Positions 1 to 9,273 of a DNA stretch of 64,000 nucleotides are shown here, one piece after another. The position numbers were made by a program, and so were the translations under genes. How positions within the stretch are numbered: the stretch's first letter is position 1; each line of letters starts with the position of its first letter. Source of the stretch: Campylobacter volucris. GTDB lineage: Bacteria > Campylobacterota > Campylobacteria > Campylobacterales > Campylobacteraceae. The stretch covers positions 1 through 64,000 of the forward strand of contig NZ_VOWJ01000014.1 of NCBI RefSeq assembly GCF_008011665.1, written 5' to 3'. The notes under the pieces are model-generated. The model saw only the letters and a list, made by a program, of their open reading frames with translations. It was not told where the DNA came from and searched no databases.

Positions 1-227
1 TAGCACCAAATGCTAATAATAATTTTATTTTGATTGATAAGGATAAAGATTGTATAAATGATGTGTTAATACCTGAAGGGAAGGATTATTATGATTTCTT
101 TAAAAAAGAAGATGGCAAAGTCAAGCTAAAACAAAATATATATTACAAACTATTTAAAGATTTATTTCATCTTCCAAGCGATATAAAGCATTATATAAAG
201 GAAAAATATGCAAATAAAAATAGATAA
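1..227 (+). CDS. cst: GT42 sialyltransferase (Cst family), C-terminal end only
   Basis: The frame is open from the window edge to a stop at 227, so only about the last 75 residues are present. The tail, with [20 protein letters not shown], closely matches the C-terminus I remember for the Campylobacter LOS sialyltransferases Cst-II and Cst-III. These GT42 enzymes move N-acetylneuraminate from CMP-Neu5Ac onto galactose in the LOS outer core. The three following genes make that donor, which supports the call. Its last 20 bases overlap neuB, as expected within one operon. The catalytic region lies outside the window, so linkage specificity and whether the gene is intact cannot be judged. Confidence 0.85.
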   Translation, partial: APNANNNFILIDKDKDCINDVLIPEGKDYYDFFKKEDGKVKLKQNIYYKLFKDLFHLPSDIKHYIKEKYANKNR

Positions 228-1239
228 TCTAATCATCTCACAAGAAAATCCTTTAATAATACCCGAAATTGGTATAAATCATAATGGAAGTTTAGAATTA
301 GCAAAACTAATGGTAGATGCTGCAAAAAGAGCTGGAGCAAAGTTAATAAAACATCAAACCCATATAGTAGAAGATGAAATGTGCGAAGCTGCCAAAAAAG
401 TCATACCAGGTAATGCAAAAATAAGCATATATGAAATAATGAAAAATTGTGCTTTAAGCTATAAAGATGAACTAGCCTTAAAAGAATACACTCAAAAGCT
501 AGGACTTGTTTATCTTAGTACTCCTTTTAGTAGAGCTGCAGCCAATCGTTTAGAAGATATGGGAGCAAGTGCTTATAAGATAGGCTCAGGTGAATGCAAC
601 AATTATCCTTTAATCAAGCATATAGCACAATTTAAAAAACCTATGATAATAAGCACTGGAATGAATAGCATAGAAAGCATAAAACCAACTATTAAAATTT
701 TAAAAGAATATGAAATTCCTTTTGTATTGCTTCATACTACAAATTTATATCCTACCCCTTCTCATTTAGTAAGACTTAATGCTATGTTGGAACTATATAA
801 AGAATTTAATTGTCTTTATGGTTTAAGCGATCATACCACAAATAATCTTGCGTGCTTAGGAGCCATAGCACTTGGAGCAAGTGTAATAGAAAGACATTTT
901 ACAGATACTATGGATAGAAATGGTCCTGATATAGTTTGTTCTATGGATGAAGATGCTTTAAAAGAACTTATAATAAATACAAAAGAAATGGTTCTTTTAA
1001 GAGGAAATAATAATAAAAACGCATTAAAAGAAGAGCAAATAACGATTGATTTTGCTTTTGCTAGTGTAGTAAGCATAAAAGATATAAAAAAGGGTGAAAT
1101 TTTATCTATGGATAATATATGGGTTAAAAGACCAAGCAAAGGTGGCATTAGCGCAAAAGAATTTGAAAATATCTTAGGCAAAAAAGCTAAAAAAGATATA
1201 AAAAATGATACTCAACTTAGCTGGGAAGACTTTGAATGA
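208..1239 (+). CDS. neuB: N-acetylneuraminate synthase (LOS sialic acid)
   Basis: NeuB condenses N-acetylmannosamine with phosphoenolpyruvate to give Neu5Ac in the cytoplasm. The 343-residue protein has the NeuB barrel with GINHNGS at about 22-28, STGMNS in the middle and GLSDHTT near residue 205. A C-terminal antifreeze-like SAF domain follows from about residue 285. An AAAGGA ribosome site at 197-202 fixes the ATG at 208. It overlaps cst upstream and neuC downstream (ATGA type), so the three neu genes look co-translated. The paralogue at 5219 belongs to the legionaminic cluster. Its pairing with cst and neuA makes this the LOS-type enzyme, called neuB1 in C. jejuni. Confidence 0.93.
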   Translation: MQIKIDNLIISQENPLIIPEIGINHNGSLELAKLMVDAAKRAGAKLIKHQTHIVEDEMCEAAKKVIPGNAKISIYEIMKNCALSYKDELALKEYTQKLGLVYLSTPFSRAAANRLEDMGASAYKIGSGECNNYPLIKHIAQFKKPMIISTGMNSIESIKPTIKILKEYEIPFVLLHTTNLYPTPSHLVRLNAMLELYKEFNCLYGLSDHTTNNLACLGAIALGASVIERHFTDTMDRNGPDIVCSMDEDALKELIINTKEMVLLRGNNNKNALKEEQITIDFAFASVVSIKDIKKGEILSMDNIWVKRPSKGGISAKEFENILGKKAKKDIKNDTQLSWEDFE

Positions 1240-2351
1240 AAAAAATTGTTTTTGTAAGTGGAACAAGAGCTGATTTTTCTAAAATTAAATCTTTAATGTT
1301 AAAAATTGAAAAATCTTGCGAATTTGAATTATTTATCTTTGCAACAGGTATGCATATGAATAAAAATTTTGGATATACTTACAAAGAAATAGAAAAATGC
1401 GGTTTTAAAAATATATATAAATTCATAAATCATGATAAATATTATCAAATGGATAAGGCCTTATCGGCAACTATAGATGGTTTTTCTAAATTTATACATG
1501 AAATAGAACCTGATTTAATAGTGGTTCATGGTGATAGGATAGAGCCATTAGCTGCAGCTATAGTTGGGGCTTTAAATAATATTTTGGTAGCTCATATAGA
1601 AGGTGGGGAGCTTTCAGGAACTATAGATGATAGTTTAAGACATAGCATAAGCAAACTTGCTCATATACATTTAGTAAATGATGAAATAGCTAAAAAAAGA
1701 TTAATGCAAATGGGAGAAAATGAAAAATCAATCTTTATTATAGGCTCTCCTGATCTAGAAATTTTAAACAATAATAAAATTTCTCTACAAGAAGCTAAAA
1801 GATACTATGATATAGATTATGAAAATTATGCTATGGCTATCTTCCATCCAGTCACTACCGAATTTGATACTATGGCTAAACAAAGCGAAGAGTTTGTAAA
1901 TGCTCTTATAAAAAGTGATAAAAATTATATTATCATTTATCCAAATAATGACTTAGGATTTGAGTTTATAATGCACTCATATGAAAAATTAAAAACAAAT
2001 AAGAAATTTAAACTATTTCCATCTTTAAGATTTGAATACTTTATAAGCTTACTCAACAATGCTGATTTTATAATAGGAAATTCAAGCTGTATTTTAAAAG
2101 AAGCTTTATATCTTGGTATAAATGGAATTTTAGTAGGCTCAAGGCAAAATCAAAGAGCTGACATAGATAAGGTAGTAAATACTAAAGCAAAAGAAGATGA
2201 AATTTTAAAAGCTATAAATAATTTGATAAAAACCAATAAAACAATAGCTAACATAGATATGCTAAACAGCTCTGATGAGTTTTTTAAATTGTTAAAAAAT
2301 GGAATATTATTTAAGGCAAAAAAACAAAAAAATTTTGTGGATAGAATATGA
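1236..2351 (+). CDS. neuC: UDP-N-acetylglucosamine 2-epimerase, hydrolysing
   Basis: NeuC converts UDP-GlcNAc to ManNAc plus UDP, the first step of sialic acid synthesis. The 371 residues show the epimerase fold: SGTRADFSK at about 8-16, VVHGDRIEP near 98-106, the [15 protein letters not shown] segment and GNSSC near 278. The start overlaps the neuB stop and its own stop overlaps neuA, so it is the middle gene of a tightly coupled trio. LegG at 6216 is a clear paralogue with the same motifs but belongs to the GDP-sugar route. Assignment to Neu5Ac rather than another nonulosonate rests on cst and neuA beside it. Confidence 0.92.
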   Translation: MKKIVFVSGTRADFSKIKSLMLKIEKSCEFELFIFATGMHMNKNFGYTYKEIEKCGFKNIYKFINHDKYYQMDKALSATIDGFSKFIHEIEPDLIVVHGDRIEPLAAAIVGALNNILVAHIEGGELSGTIDDSLRHSISKLAHIHLVNDEIAKKRLMQMGENEKSIFIIGSPDLEILNNNKISLQEAKRYYDIDYENYAMAIFHPVTTEFDTMAKQSEEFVNALIKSDKNYIIIYPNNDLGFEFIMHSYEKLKTNKKFKLFPSLRFEYFISLLNNADFIIGNSSCILKEALYLGINGILVGSRQNQRADIDKVVNTKAKEDEILKAINNLIKTNKTIANIDMLNSSDEFFKLLKNGILFKAKKQKNFVDRI

Positions 2352-3004
2352 CTTTAGCCATAATACCAGCTCGTGCAGGATCAAAAAGTATTAAAAATAA
2401 AAATTTAATTCCTTTAAAGGATAAGCCACTTTTATACTACACTATAAATGCTGCAAAAAATTCAAATTGTATAGATAAAATTGTTTTAAGTAGTGATGGA
2501 GATGAGATATTAGAATATGGAAAAAGTCAAAATATTGATATTTTAAAAAGACCTAAAGAATTAGCACTAGATGATACAACTAGTGATAAGGTAATCTTGC
2601 ATACTTTAAATTTTTATAAAGATTATGAAAATATTATTTTATTGCAGCCTACTTCACCGCTTAGAACAAATATGCATATAAATGAAGCTTTTTTAAAATT
2701 CAAAAACGAAAAAGCAAATGCACTAATAAGCGTTATAGAGTATAATAATAAAATTTTAAAAGCTTTTATAGAAGAAAATGGAAATTTAAAAGGAATTTGT
2801 AATGACATTTATCCATTTACACCTAGACAAAAATTACCTAAAACTTATATGAGTAATGGTGCTATTTATATAATAAAAACTGATTTATTTTTGAAAAATC
2901 CTACTTTTTTGCAAGATAAAACAAGTTATTATATAATGGATGAAAAATCGAGTATAGATATAGATAGTTTGGGTGATTTGGAAAAAGTATATAGATTTAT
3001 ATAA
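2348..3004 (+). CDS. neuA: CMP-N-acetylneuraminate cytidylyltransferase
   Basis: NeuA activates Neu5Ac with CTP to CMP-Neu5Ac, the donor used by the upstream sialyltransferase. The 218 residues are about the usual length for Campylobacter NeuA. The nucleotide-binding signature [14 protein letters not shown] sits at about 6-19, LLQPTSPLR near residue 98, and the C-terminal half carries the [12 protein letters not shown] motif of CMP-sugar synthetases. It is the last gene of the neu unit; a long inverted repeat follows directly. LegF at 9266 is its paralogue in the legionaminic operon. There is no sign of the fused GalNAc-transferase domain found in some C. jejuni NeuA proteins. Confidence 0.92.
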   Translation: MTLAIIPARAGSKSIKNKNLIPLKDKPLLYYTINAAKNSNCIDKIVLSSDGDEILEYGKSQNIDILKRPKELALDDTTSDKVILHTLNFYKDYENIILLQPTSPLRTNMHINEAFLKFKNEKANALISVIEYNNKILKAFIEENGNLKGICNDIYPFTPRQKLPKTYMSNGAIYIIKTDLFLKNPTFLQDKTSYYIMDEKSSIDIDSLGDLEKVYRFI

Positions 3005-3048
3005 ATAATCAATATTTATAAACATGGTTCTTAAGAATATTGATTATT
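3004..3048 (+). terminator. Inverted repeat after neuA, terminator or attenuator
   Basis: Perfect 13-bp arms AATAATCAATATT (3004-3016) and AATATTGATTATT (3036-3048) flank a 19-base loop. The first arm touches the neuA stop codon. The position marks the boundary between the LOS sialic acid genes and the legionaminic operon. The stem is AT-only apart from one G:C pair and the loop is long, so termination would be weak or partial. Confidence 0.5.
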
Positions 3049-3088
3049 TATTCAATGCTATCATTACACAAAAAATTAAAGAAAAATC

Positions 3089-4096
3089 ATGAAAAAGATA
3101 TTAATCACAGGTGCAGATGGTTTTATAGGTTCGCATTTGGTTGAAATGCTTTATGAGCAAAGCAAAATGCAAGAGTCGTCATTTTATGGATATGAGATTA
3201 GAGCTTTAAGCCAGTATAATTCTTTTAATCATTGGGGATGGCTTGAAGATATCAAGTGTTTAAAAGATATTGAAGTAGTTTGTGGGGATATTCGAGATCC
3301 ATTTTTTTGTAAAAATATCACTAAAGATGTAGAAATCATTTTTCATTTGGCTGCTTTGATTGCTATACCATTTTCTTACATCGCTCCTTCATCTTATGTG
3401 GAAGTTAATGTCAATGGGACTTTAAATATATGTCAAGGTGCGCTTGAAAATAATGTAAAACGCATCATCCATACAAGCACGAGTGAAGTTTATGGCACTG
3501 CTTTGTATATGCCTATTGATGAAAAACATCCTTTGCAAGCACAAAGTCCTTATTCAGCTAGTAAAATAGGTGCTGATGCAATGGCGATGAGTTTTTATAA
3601 TGCTTTTAATCTTCCACTAACTATAGCAAGGCCTTTTAACACTTATGGTCCAAGACAAAGTGCAAGAGCGGTTATACCTACTATCATCACACAAATTGCA
3701 AATGGGGCTAAACAGATCAAGCTTGGAGATGTAACGCCTACTAGAGATTTTAACTATGTAAAAGATACTTGTGCAGGATTTTTAGAGTTAGCTCAATGTA
3801 AAAATTCCATAGGCGAGGTGGTAAATATAGGTTCAAATTATGAAATTAGTATTAAAGATACTTTAGAGCTTATTAAAAAACTTATGAATTCAAATGTGGA
3901 ATTTATCATAGAAAATGAGCGTATAAGACCTAAAAATAGTGAAGTTTTTAGACTTAGATGTGATAATAGTAAAATCAAAAATCTTACTAATTTTATACCT
4001 CAATATGACATAGAAAAAGGTTTAAGCCAAACTATAGAATGGTTTAGCAATCCTTTAAATTTAAAAAAATATAAAAGCAATATTTATAATGTTTGA
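3089..4096 (+). CDS. legB: GDP-N-acetylglucosamine 4,6-dehydratase
   Basis: LegB belongs to the extended short-chain dehydrogenases and makes the 4-keto-6-deoxy GDP-sugar that starts the GDP-linked legionaminic acid pathway. The NAD-binding motif GADGFIGSHL is at residues 8-17, the catalytic Tyr-x-x-x-Lys (YSASK) near 154-158, and the LSQYNSFNHWGW segment near residue 40 is typical of the LegB/Cj1319 group. It begins the flagellar sugar operon after the inverted repeat at 3004. In C. jejuni the next gene is the aminotransferase legC, which uses the LegB product; here an acyltransferase gene follows 20 bases later and no aminotransferase is visible. A weak TATCAT at 3059-3064 may be the -10 box. 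Confidence 0.88.
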   Translation: MKKILITGADGFIGSHLVEMLYEQSKMQESSFYGYEIRALSQYNSFNHWGWLEDIKCLKDIEVVCGDIRDPFFCKNITKDVEIIFHLAALIAIPFSYIAPSSYVEVNVNGTLNICQGALENNVKRIIHTSTSEVYGTALYMPIDEKHPLQAQSPYSASKIGADAMAMSFYNAFNLPLTIARPFNTYGPRQSARAVIPTIITQIANGAKQIKLGDVTPTRDFNYVKDTCAGFLELAQCKNSIGEVVNIGSNYEISIKDTLELIKKLMNSNVEFIIENERIRPKNSEVFRLRCDNSKIKNLTNFIPQYDIEKGLSQTIEWFSNPLNLKKYKSNIYNV

Positions 4097-4116
4097 ATTC
4101 TTAAAAAGGTGCAAAA

Positions 4117-4773
4117 ATGAATAAATATATAATTGGTGCTAGCGGTTTTTCTAATGAATTAACTCAATATATACTCCAAGATGGGGGGGGGATATGTGGA
4201 TATTTTGATATAAATGATAATGGGTATAAAAAATATAATTTTAAAGCACCTTTTTTAGGAAGTGAAGATTTATATGATTTTAAAAACAATGATGCTGTAA
4301 TCATTTGTATTTCAAATCCTAATATCCGTAAAATTATTTATCATAAACTTCAAATTAAAAATGTTAATATTTTTAGTTTTATTAGCTCTTTAGCTTTTGT
4401 ATCTTGTGAAGCTAAAATATCACAAGGTGCTATTATTTGTCCTTTTGTAAGTATCACTTCTAATTGCTCTATTGGTGTGAATTTTCAAGCAAATATTTAT
4501 AGTTATGTTGCTCATGATTGTATTATTGGAGATAATGTGACTTTTTCACCTGCTGTTAAATGCAATGGGAATGTTATCATTGGAAATAATGTTTTTATAG
4601 GAACTGGAGCTATTATACATCAAGGAAAACCTTCAAAACCTTTGGTGATAGAAGACAATAGTGTTATAGCGGCTGGCTCTGTGGTAACAAAAAGTATAAA
4701 ATCTGGCGAGGTTGTTTTTGGAAATCCTGCTATTAAATTAACAAAAGAAAATTTTAAAAAAAGAGTAAATTGA
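4117..4773 (+). CDS. legH: Hexapeptide-repeat sugar acyltransferase (LegH/PglD-like), phase variable
   Basis: The protein has an N-terminal Rossmann-like part (residues 1-70) and a left-handed beta-helix of hexapeptide repeats from about 90, with a catalytic-type His in YSYVAHDCIIGDNV. This is the PglD/LegH/NeuD layout; LegH N-acetylates the 4-amino GDP-sugar in the legionaminic route. A G9 tract at 4183-4191 encodes three glycines near residues 23-25, so a change of one G would cut the protein to about 30 residues. In this copy the frame is open. The C. jejuni gene in this position, Cj1321, is likewise listed as phase variable. With legC missing and a MaoC-type gene downstream, the acyl donor and acceptor may differ from the standard LegH. 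Confidence 0.75.
   Translation: MNKYIIGASGFSNELTQYILQDGGGICGYFDINDNGYKKYNFKAPFLGSEDLYDFKNNDAVIICISNPNIRKIIYHKLQIKNVNIFSFISSLAFVSCEAKISQGAIICPFVSITSNCSIGVNFQANIYSYVAHDCIIGDNVTFSPAVKCNGNVIIGNNVFIGTGAIIHQGKPSKPLVIEDNSVIAAGSVVTKSIKSGEVVFGNPAIKLTKENFKKRVN
4183..4191 (+). repeat. Poly-G tract (G9), phase-variation site in legH-like gene
   Basis: Nine consecutive G residues lie about 65 bases inside the acyltransferase gene. In this low-GC sequence such a run is far from chance and is the usual Campylobacter slippage site. Length nine keeps the reading frame open. Confidence 0.93.
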
Positions 4774-5198
4774 TGAAATCTAAAAAAACATTCGGAGTAA
4801 ATTTAGATAAAATACAAATTGGAATGCAAGAAAGCTATAGTTGTATAATCACTGAAGAACAAGTTGTAAAATTTGCTGAACTTTCAGGAGATAAAAATCC
4901 TATTCATTTAGATGAACAATACGCATCTAAAAGTAGATATAAAAAAAGATTAGCACATGGACTTTTTTGCGCATCTTTTTTCTCTGCAATGTTTGGCACA
5001 AAATTACCTGGAGAAGGATGTGTATATGCAAATCAAAAACTTTATTTTAAAAGGCCGATATATATAGGAGATATGGTAGAAGCTAGTATAGAGGTTTTAA
5101 AAATAGATTATGCAAAAAAGAAAGTGATTTTTAAAACTATATGTAGGGTTAAAAATAAGATTGCTATAGATGGAGAAGCAGAAATTTTTATCCCTTAA
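4773..5198 (+). CDS. MaoC/PhaJ-like (R)-specific enoyl-CoA hydratase
   Basis: A 141-residue single hot-dog protein. The hydratase signature is clear: FAELSGDKNPIHLDEQYA, with the catalytic Asp and His, then RLAHGLFCASFF, LPGEGCVY and FKRPIYIGD. Members of this family hydrate crotonyl-CoA to (R)-3-hydroxybutyryl-CoA. The ATG at 4773 overlaps the upstream stop; a GAG-type ribosome site lies near 4761-4765. It follows the acyltransferase gene directly, so I infer that it may supply an (R)-3-hydroxybutyryl group for the sugar, a decoration known on bacterial nonulosonic acids. I do not recall it in the C. jejuni legionaminic operon. A dehydratase acting on a nucleotide sugar cannot be excluded, but the residues favour acyl-CoA. 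Confidence 0.75.
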   Translation: MKSKKTFGVNLDKIQIGMQESYSCIITEEQVVKFAELSGDKNPIHLDEQYASKSRYKKRLAHGLFCASFFSAMFGTKLPGEGCVYANQKLYFKRPIYIGDMVEASIEVLKIDYAKKKVIFKTICRVKNKIAIDGEAEIFIP

Positions 5199-5218
5199 TT
5201 TATATAATAAGGAATAAA

Positions 5219-6223
5219 ATGCAAAAAACCATAATCATAGCTGAAGCTGGAGTTAATCATAATGGTGATATAAATATCGCAAAAAAACTTATAGAAGTAG
5301 CTAGTGAAGCTGGAGCTGATTATGTAAAATTTCAAAGTTTTATAGCTAGTGATTGTGTCAGTAAAATAGCAAAAAAAGCTTCTTATCAGCTTGCAAATAC
5401 AGATGAAAACCAAAGCCAATTAGATATGATTAAAAAGCTAGAGCTTGATGAAAAGGCACATGAAGAATTAATCAAGCATTGCAATAAGTGTGGCATTAAA
5501 TTTCTTTCAACTCCTTTTGACTTAAAAAGTATAGAGCTTTTGGCTAGATTAAATGTGGAATTATTTAAGATTCCAAGTGGTGAGCTTACAAACTATCCTT
5601 ATCTTAAAAAAATTGCTTCATATGATAAAAATATCATTCTTTCAACAGGTATGGCTACACTTTTAGAGATTCAAAATGCTTTAAATGTTTTAACAAGTAA
5701 TGGCACTCAAAGAGAAAAAATTACTATCTTACATTGTAATAGTGAGTATCCAACACCATTTGAAGATGCGAATTTAAAGGCTATGCAAACTTTAAAAGAA
5801 ACTTTTAATTTACCTGTGGGGTATTCTGATCATACTTTGGGTATAAGCATACCTATAGCAGCTGTGGCTATGGGAGCTTGTGTGATAGAAAAGCATTTTA
5901 CTTTAGATAAAACTATGCAAGGACCCGATCACAAAGCTTCACTAGATGTAAATGAGTTAAAAGCTATGGTAAAAAGCATTAAAGATATAGAGAAAGCTTT
6001 AGGGGATGGGGTTAAAAAGCCAAGCAAAAGTGAAATGAAAAATATCGATATAGTTAGAAAATCTTTAGTGGCTAAAAAAGCTATTAAAAAAGGTGAGCGT
6101 TTTGGTGAAGAAAATCTTACTACAAAGCGTCCAGGAAATGGAATTTGTGCGATGAATTATGAAAAATATATAGGAAAAATAGCACAAAAAAATTATCAAG
6201 AAGACGAGCTTATTAATGAATAG
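5219..6223 (+). CDS. legI: Legionaminic acid synthase
   Basis: LegI is a NeuB-family synthase condensing a 6-deoxy mannosamine derivative with phosphoenolpyruvate to form the nine-carbon acid. The 334 residues carry EAGVNHNGD at 8-16, KFQSF, LSTPFD, STGMAT and GYSDHT, then a C-terminal SAF domain with KRPGNGI. An AAGGA ribosome site sits at the right distance from the ATG at 5219. The downstream legG start overlaps its end, so both are translated as a unit. It is clearly different from neuB at 208; its position beside legG and ptmE identifies it as the Cj1327 (neuB2/legI) type. Confidence 0.9.
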   Translation: MQKTIIIAEAGVNHNGDINIAKKLIEVASEAGADYVKFQSFIASDCVSKIAKKASYQLANTDENQSQLDMIKKLELDEKAHEELIKHCNKCGIKFLSTPFDLKSIELLARLNVELFKIPSGELTNYPYLKKIASYDKNIILSTGMATLLEIQNALNVLTSNGTQREKITILHCNSEYPTPFEDANLKAMQTLKETFNLPVGYSDHTLGISIPIAAVAMGACVIEKHFTLDKTMQGPDHKASLDVNELKAMVKSIKDIEKALGDGVKKPSKSEMKNIDIVRKSLVAKKAIKKGERFGEENLTTKRPGNGICAMNYEKYIGKIAQKNYQEDELINE

Positions 6224-7364
6224 AAAAATTTGTGTAGTAAGTGGGACTAGAGCTGAGTGGTATTTGTTAAAAAATTTATGTAAAGAAATAAAAAATGATA
6301 AAGATTTAACACTTCAGCTTATAGTAAGTGCTTCTCATTTAAGTCATGATTTTGGCTTAACTTATAAAGATATAGAAAAAGAATTTAAAATAGATAAAAA
6401 AATCAATATTTTATTAAGTTCAAATGATAGTATAGGTATTTGTAAAAGCATGGGGCTTTTACAAATTTCATTATGCGAGGCTTTTGAAGAATTAAAGCCA
6501 GATATTGTAGTAATTTTAGGTGATAGATATGAAATGTTAGCAGTTGCAAGTACTTGTTTGATGATGCAAATTCCATCAGCCCATTTGTGTGGAGGAGAAT
6601 TAACCTTAGGTGCTATGGATGATAGTATAAGACATGCTATTACTAAAATGTCGCATTTGCATTTTGTAAGCACAGGGCTTTATGCTAAAAGAGTTATTCA
6701 ACTTGGAGAAAATTCTAAAAGAGTTTTTAATGTGGGCTCAATAGGCGGAGAAATCATACAAAATATGCAATTTTTGAATAAAGAAGAATTACAAAATCAA
6801 TTAAATTTAAAATTTAATGAAAATATATATTTAATTACCTATCATCCACAAACTTTAAATTTAAAATCAACCCAAAAAGAAATTGAAATTTTATTAAATT
6901 TTTTAGACCAATTAGAAAATGCTACTTTGATTTTTACTAAGGCAAATGCTGATGAAAATGGCTTAATGATTAATGAAATTTTAAAAAAATATTGTGATGA
7001 AAATAAAAATAAGGCCAGTTTGTTTGATAATTTAGGTTCTTTAAAATATTTAAGTCTTATGAAATTTGCTAAAGCAGTGATTGGAAATAGTTCAAGTGGA
7101 ATTTGTGAAAGTCCTTTTTTTAAAACTCCTTGTATTAATATAGGAGATAGACAAAAGGGTAGAATTTTTGCTAAAAATATTATTAGTGTTAGCATTAATG
7201 ACTTAGATAAAGCTTGGAAAATATTTAATTCAAAATCATATAAAGATGAATTAAAAACTATGGTAAATCCTTTTGCAAGTAAAAATTCTAGTTATAAAAT
7301 TAAAACAATTTTAAAAGAGCAAAATTTAAAATCATTATTATTTAAAGAGTTTGTGGATTTATGA
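6216..7364 (+). CDS. legG: Hydrolysing GDP-sugar 2-epimerase (legionaminic pathway)
   Basis: LegG removes GDP and inverts C2 of the GDP-2,4-diamido-6-deoxyglucose intermediate, giving the mannosamine-type substrate for LegI. The 382-residue protein has SGTRAEW at 8-14, ILGDRYEMLA near 105-115, CGGELTLGAMDDSIRH and GNSSSGICES, all hallmarks of the hydrolysing epimerases. The ATG lies inside the end of legI and its stop overlaps ptmE. It matches neuC in fold but not in sequence detail. Context (legI, ptmE, legF) supports the GDP-linked substrate. Confidence 0.9.
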   Translation: MNRKICVVSGTRAEWYLLKNLCKEIKNDKDLTLQLIVSASHLSHDFGLTYKDIEKEFKIDKKINILLSSNDSIGICKSMGLLQISLCEAFEELKPDIVVILGDRYEMLAVASTCLMMQIPSAHLCGGELTLGAMDDSIRHAITKMSHLHFVSTGLYAKRVIQLGENSKRVFNVGSIGGEIIQNMQFLNKEELQNQLNLKFNENIYLITYHPQTLNLKSTQKEIEILLNFLDQLENATLIFTKANADENGLMINEILKKYCDENKNKASLFDNLGSLKYLSLMKFAKAVIGNSSSGICESPFFKTPCINIGDRQKGRIFAKNIISVSINDLDKAWKIFNSKSYKDELKTMVNPFASKNSSYKIKTILKEQNLKSLLFKEFVDL

Positions 7365-8392
7365 ATATAGAAAAATTAAAACTTAAAGAAAAATCTAGCA
7401 TCAAAGAAGCTTTAGCTACCATAGGGAATTTAAGAGTTAGACTTGGTGTGGTAGTCGATGAAAAGGATAAATTTTTAGGCATTATTAGTGATTCTAATAT
7501 TAGAAAAGCATTGATTAATGGTTATAAGCTAAATGATAGCATAGAAAAAATTTATACAAAAAATCCTATTGTGGTTGATGAGCAAACTAGTGAAAAATCT
7601 TTATTAAATTTAAGTGCGAAATATGATATTTATGATTTCCCGGTTGTTAATAAGCATGGTAAGATCATTCAAATTAAATCCATTGCTTCTTTGCTAAACA
7701 AAAACAAAAACAAAAATCAAGTTATTTTAATGGCAGGAGGCTTAGGTACTAGATTAAAAGAGCTAACTAAAAATACTCCAAAGCCTATGCTAAAAATTGG
7801 TAATAGACCTATACTTGAAACTATTATCACAAGATTAAATGAACAAAATTTTGAAAATTTTACACTTTGTTTAAACTATAAAAAACACATCATCCAAAAA
7901 TATTTTCAAGATGGGGCTAAATTTGGTGTAAATATTGATTATATAATTGAAGAAAAGAAATTAGGTACAGCAGGGGCCTTAAGCTTGATAAAAAAAGATA
8001 TAAATGAAAGTTTTATTGTAATGAATGCTGATATTTTAACCGAACTTGATTTTAATCAATTATTAAAAGCACACAAAAAGAGCAAAGCTTTAATGAGTGT
8101 AGCTCTTAGAGAATTTAGCTATCAAGTTCCTTATGGTGTTATAGAGCTTGAAAATAAATTTATTACTAAAATTACTGAAAAACCAACTTATAAATTTTTA
8201 GTTAGTGCGGGAATTTATGTATGTGAGCCTTGTGTGCTTTCATTTTTAGAAAAAAATCAATACCTTGATATGCCTGATTTGATTAAAATAATTATGCAAA
8301 AGGGTAAGGTAAATTCATTTGTGATTGATGATTATTGGATTGATATAGGAAGAATGGATGAGTTTTTAAAAGCTAGTGAGGACTTTAAGTGA
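7361..8392 (+). CDS. ptmE: Glucosamine-1-phosphate guanylyltransferase
   Basis: Two N-terminal CBS repeats (about residues 1-110) precede a sugar-nucleotidyltransferase domain that begins near residue 123 with MAGGLGTRLKELT and TPKPM. This is the architecture of C. jejuni PtmE, which makes the GDP-activated glucosamine that commits hexosamine to the GDP-linked legionaminic route. Further nucleotidyltransferase features are EKKLGTAGAL and VMNADILTE (the metal-binding Asp). Start and stop overlap the neighbours by four bases each. The CBS pair may sense an adenine nucleotide, which is inferred from the domain type only. Confidence 0.88.
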   Translation: MNIEKLKLKEKSSIKEALATIGNLRVRLGVVVDEKDKFLGIISDSNIRKALINGYKLNDSIEKIYTKNPIVVDEQTSEKSLLNLSAKYDIYDFPVVNKHGKIIQIKSIASLLNKNKNKNQVILMAGGLGTRLKELTKNTPKPMLKIGNRPILETIITRLNEQNFENFTLCLNYKKHIIQKYFQDGAKFGVNIDYIIEEKKLGTAGALSLIKKDINESFIVMNADILTELDFNQLLKAHKKSKALMSVALREFSYQVPYGVIELENKFITKITEKPTYKFLVSAGIYVCEPCVLSFLEKNQYLDMPDLIKIIMQKGKVNSFVIDDYWIDIGRMDEFLKASEDFK

Positions 8393-9273
8393 AAGCTTTG
8401 ATTATAGGTTTTGGAAGTATAGGTAAAAAGCATTTTTTAGCCTTAAAAGAGCTTGGATATGAAGTTCATATAGTTTCTAAAACTTATAAGCAAAGAAATT
8501 TTTTTCATATAAGTGAAGTAAATTTAAAAGAATATGATTTATTTATCATAGCAAATATAACAACAGAACATTTTAAAATTTTAAAATTCATAGATGAAAA
8601 TGTAAAAGATAAAATCATCTTAGTCGAAAAACCTTTATTTGAAAAATATAAAAAATTTATACCTAGTTTAAATAATCAAATTTATATCGCTTATCTTTTA
8701 AGGTTTAATCCCTTGGTGAAAGATTTAAAAAATATATTGTGTGAAGATAAGGGTGTTTATTTTGCCAAATTTGTTTGTTCATCATATTTACCAAATTGGC
8801 GTGATGTTGATTATACTAAAAATTATAGTGCTAAAAAAGAATTAGGCGGGGGAGTTTTGTTAGATTTATCTCACGAATTAGATTTAGCCTTTTATTTTTT
8901 TGATAATTTAAAACTTTTATATAGTCAAAATTTAAAAATTTCAGAGCTTAAAATAAATAGCGATGATTTTGCTTTTTTAGCTTTAAAAGCCAAGAAAAAA
9001 TTAATTCATATAAGACTTGATTATTTTTCTAAATTTGTTAAACGAGAAATTGTATTTTGCTCTAAAGAAAAATCTTACAAAGTTGATTTGATTTCAAATC
9101 AATTATTTGTTTTTGATAAAAATGGTTTAATAGAAGAAAAAAAATACGAAAATGATACAATCAATACTTTAAAAAATATGCACAAAGCAATTTTAAAAAA
9201 AGATGAAAATTTATGCACTTTAAATGAAGCTTTTAAAATTTTAAAACTATGTGATAAGGTTAAAAATGGATAA
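8389..9273 (+). CDS. ptmF: Gfo/Idh/MocA-type oxidoreductase
   Basis: A 294-residue protein with an N-terminal Rossmann motif IIGFGSIGKKHF at 4-15, the VEKPLF motif near residue 83 typical of Gfo/Idh/MocA enzymes, and a GGGVLLDLSHELD segment near 163 in the substrate domain. It starts at a GTG overlapping the ptmE stop. In C. jejuni the gene between ptmE and ptmB is ptmF, reported to take part with PtmA in supplying the hexosamine precursor. The exact reaction cannot be read from the sequence. If legC is really absent, this or PtmA is also a candidate for reducing a 4-keto intermediate, which is speculation. Confidence 0.78.
   Translation: MKALIIGFGSIGKKHFLALKELGYEVHIVSKTYKQRNFFHISEVNLKEYDLFIIANITTEHFKILKFIDENVKDKIILVEKPLFEKYKKFIPSLNNQIYIAYLLRFNPLVKDLKNILCEDKGVYFAKFVCSSYLPNWRDVDYTKNYSAKKELGGGVLLDLSHELDLAFYFFDNLKLLYSQNLKISELKINSDDFAFLALKAKKKLIHIRLDYFSKFVKREIVFCSKEKSYKVDLISNQLFVFDKNGLIEEKKYENDTINTLKNMHKAILKKDENLCTLNEAFKILKLCDKVKNG

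Noticed and set aside
831-1181. Reverse-strand open frame inside neuB
   Set aside because: Antisense shadow of a well-supported gene with no independent features; the same holds for the other antisense frames in legG, pycB, pheT and rpsA.
5203-5208. TATAAT directly before legI as a promoter
   Set aside because: It lies only eleven bases before the start codon, which would make a nearly leaderless mRNA that loses the AAGGA ribosome site.
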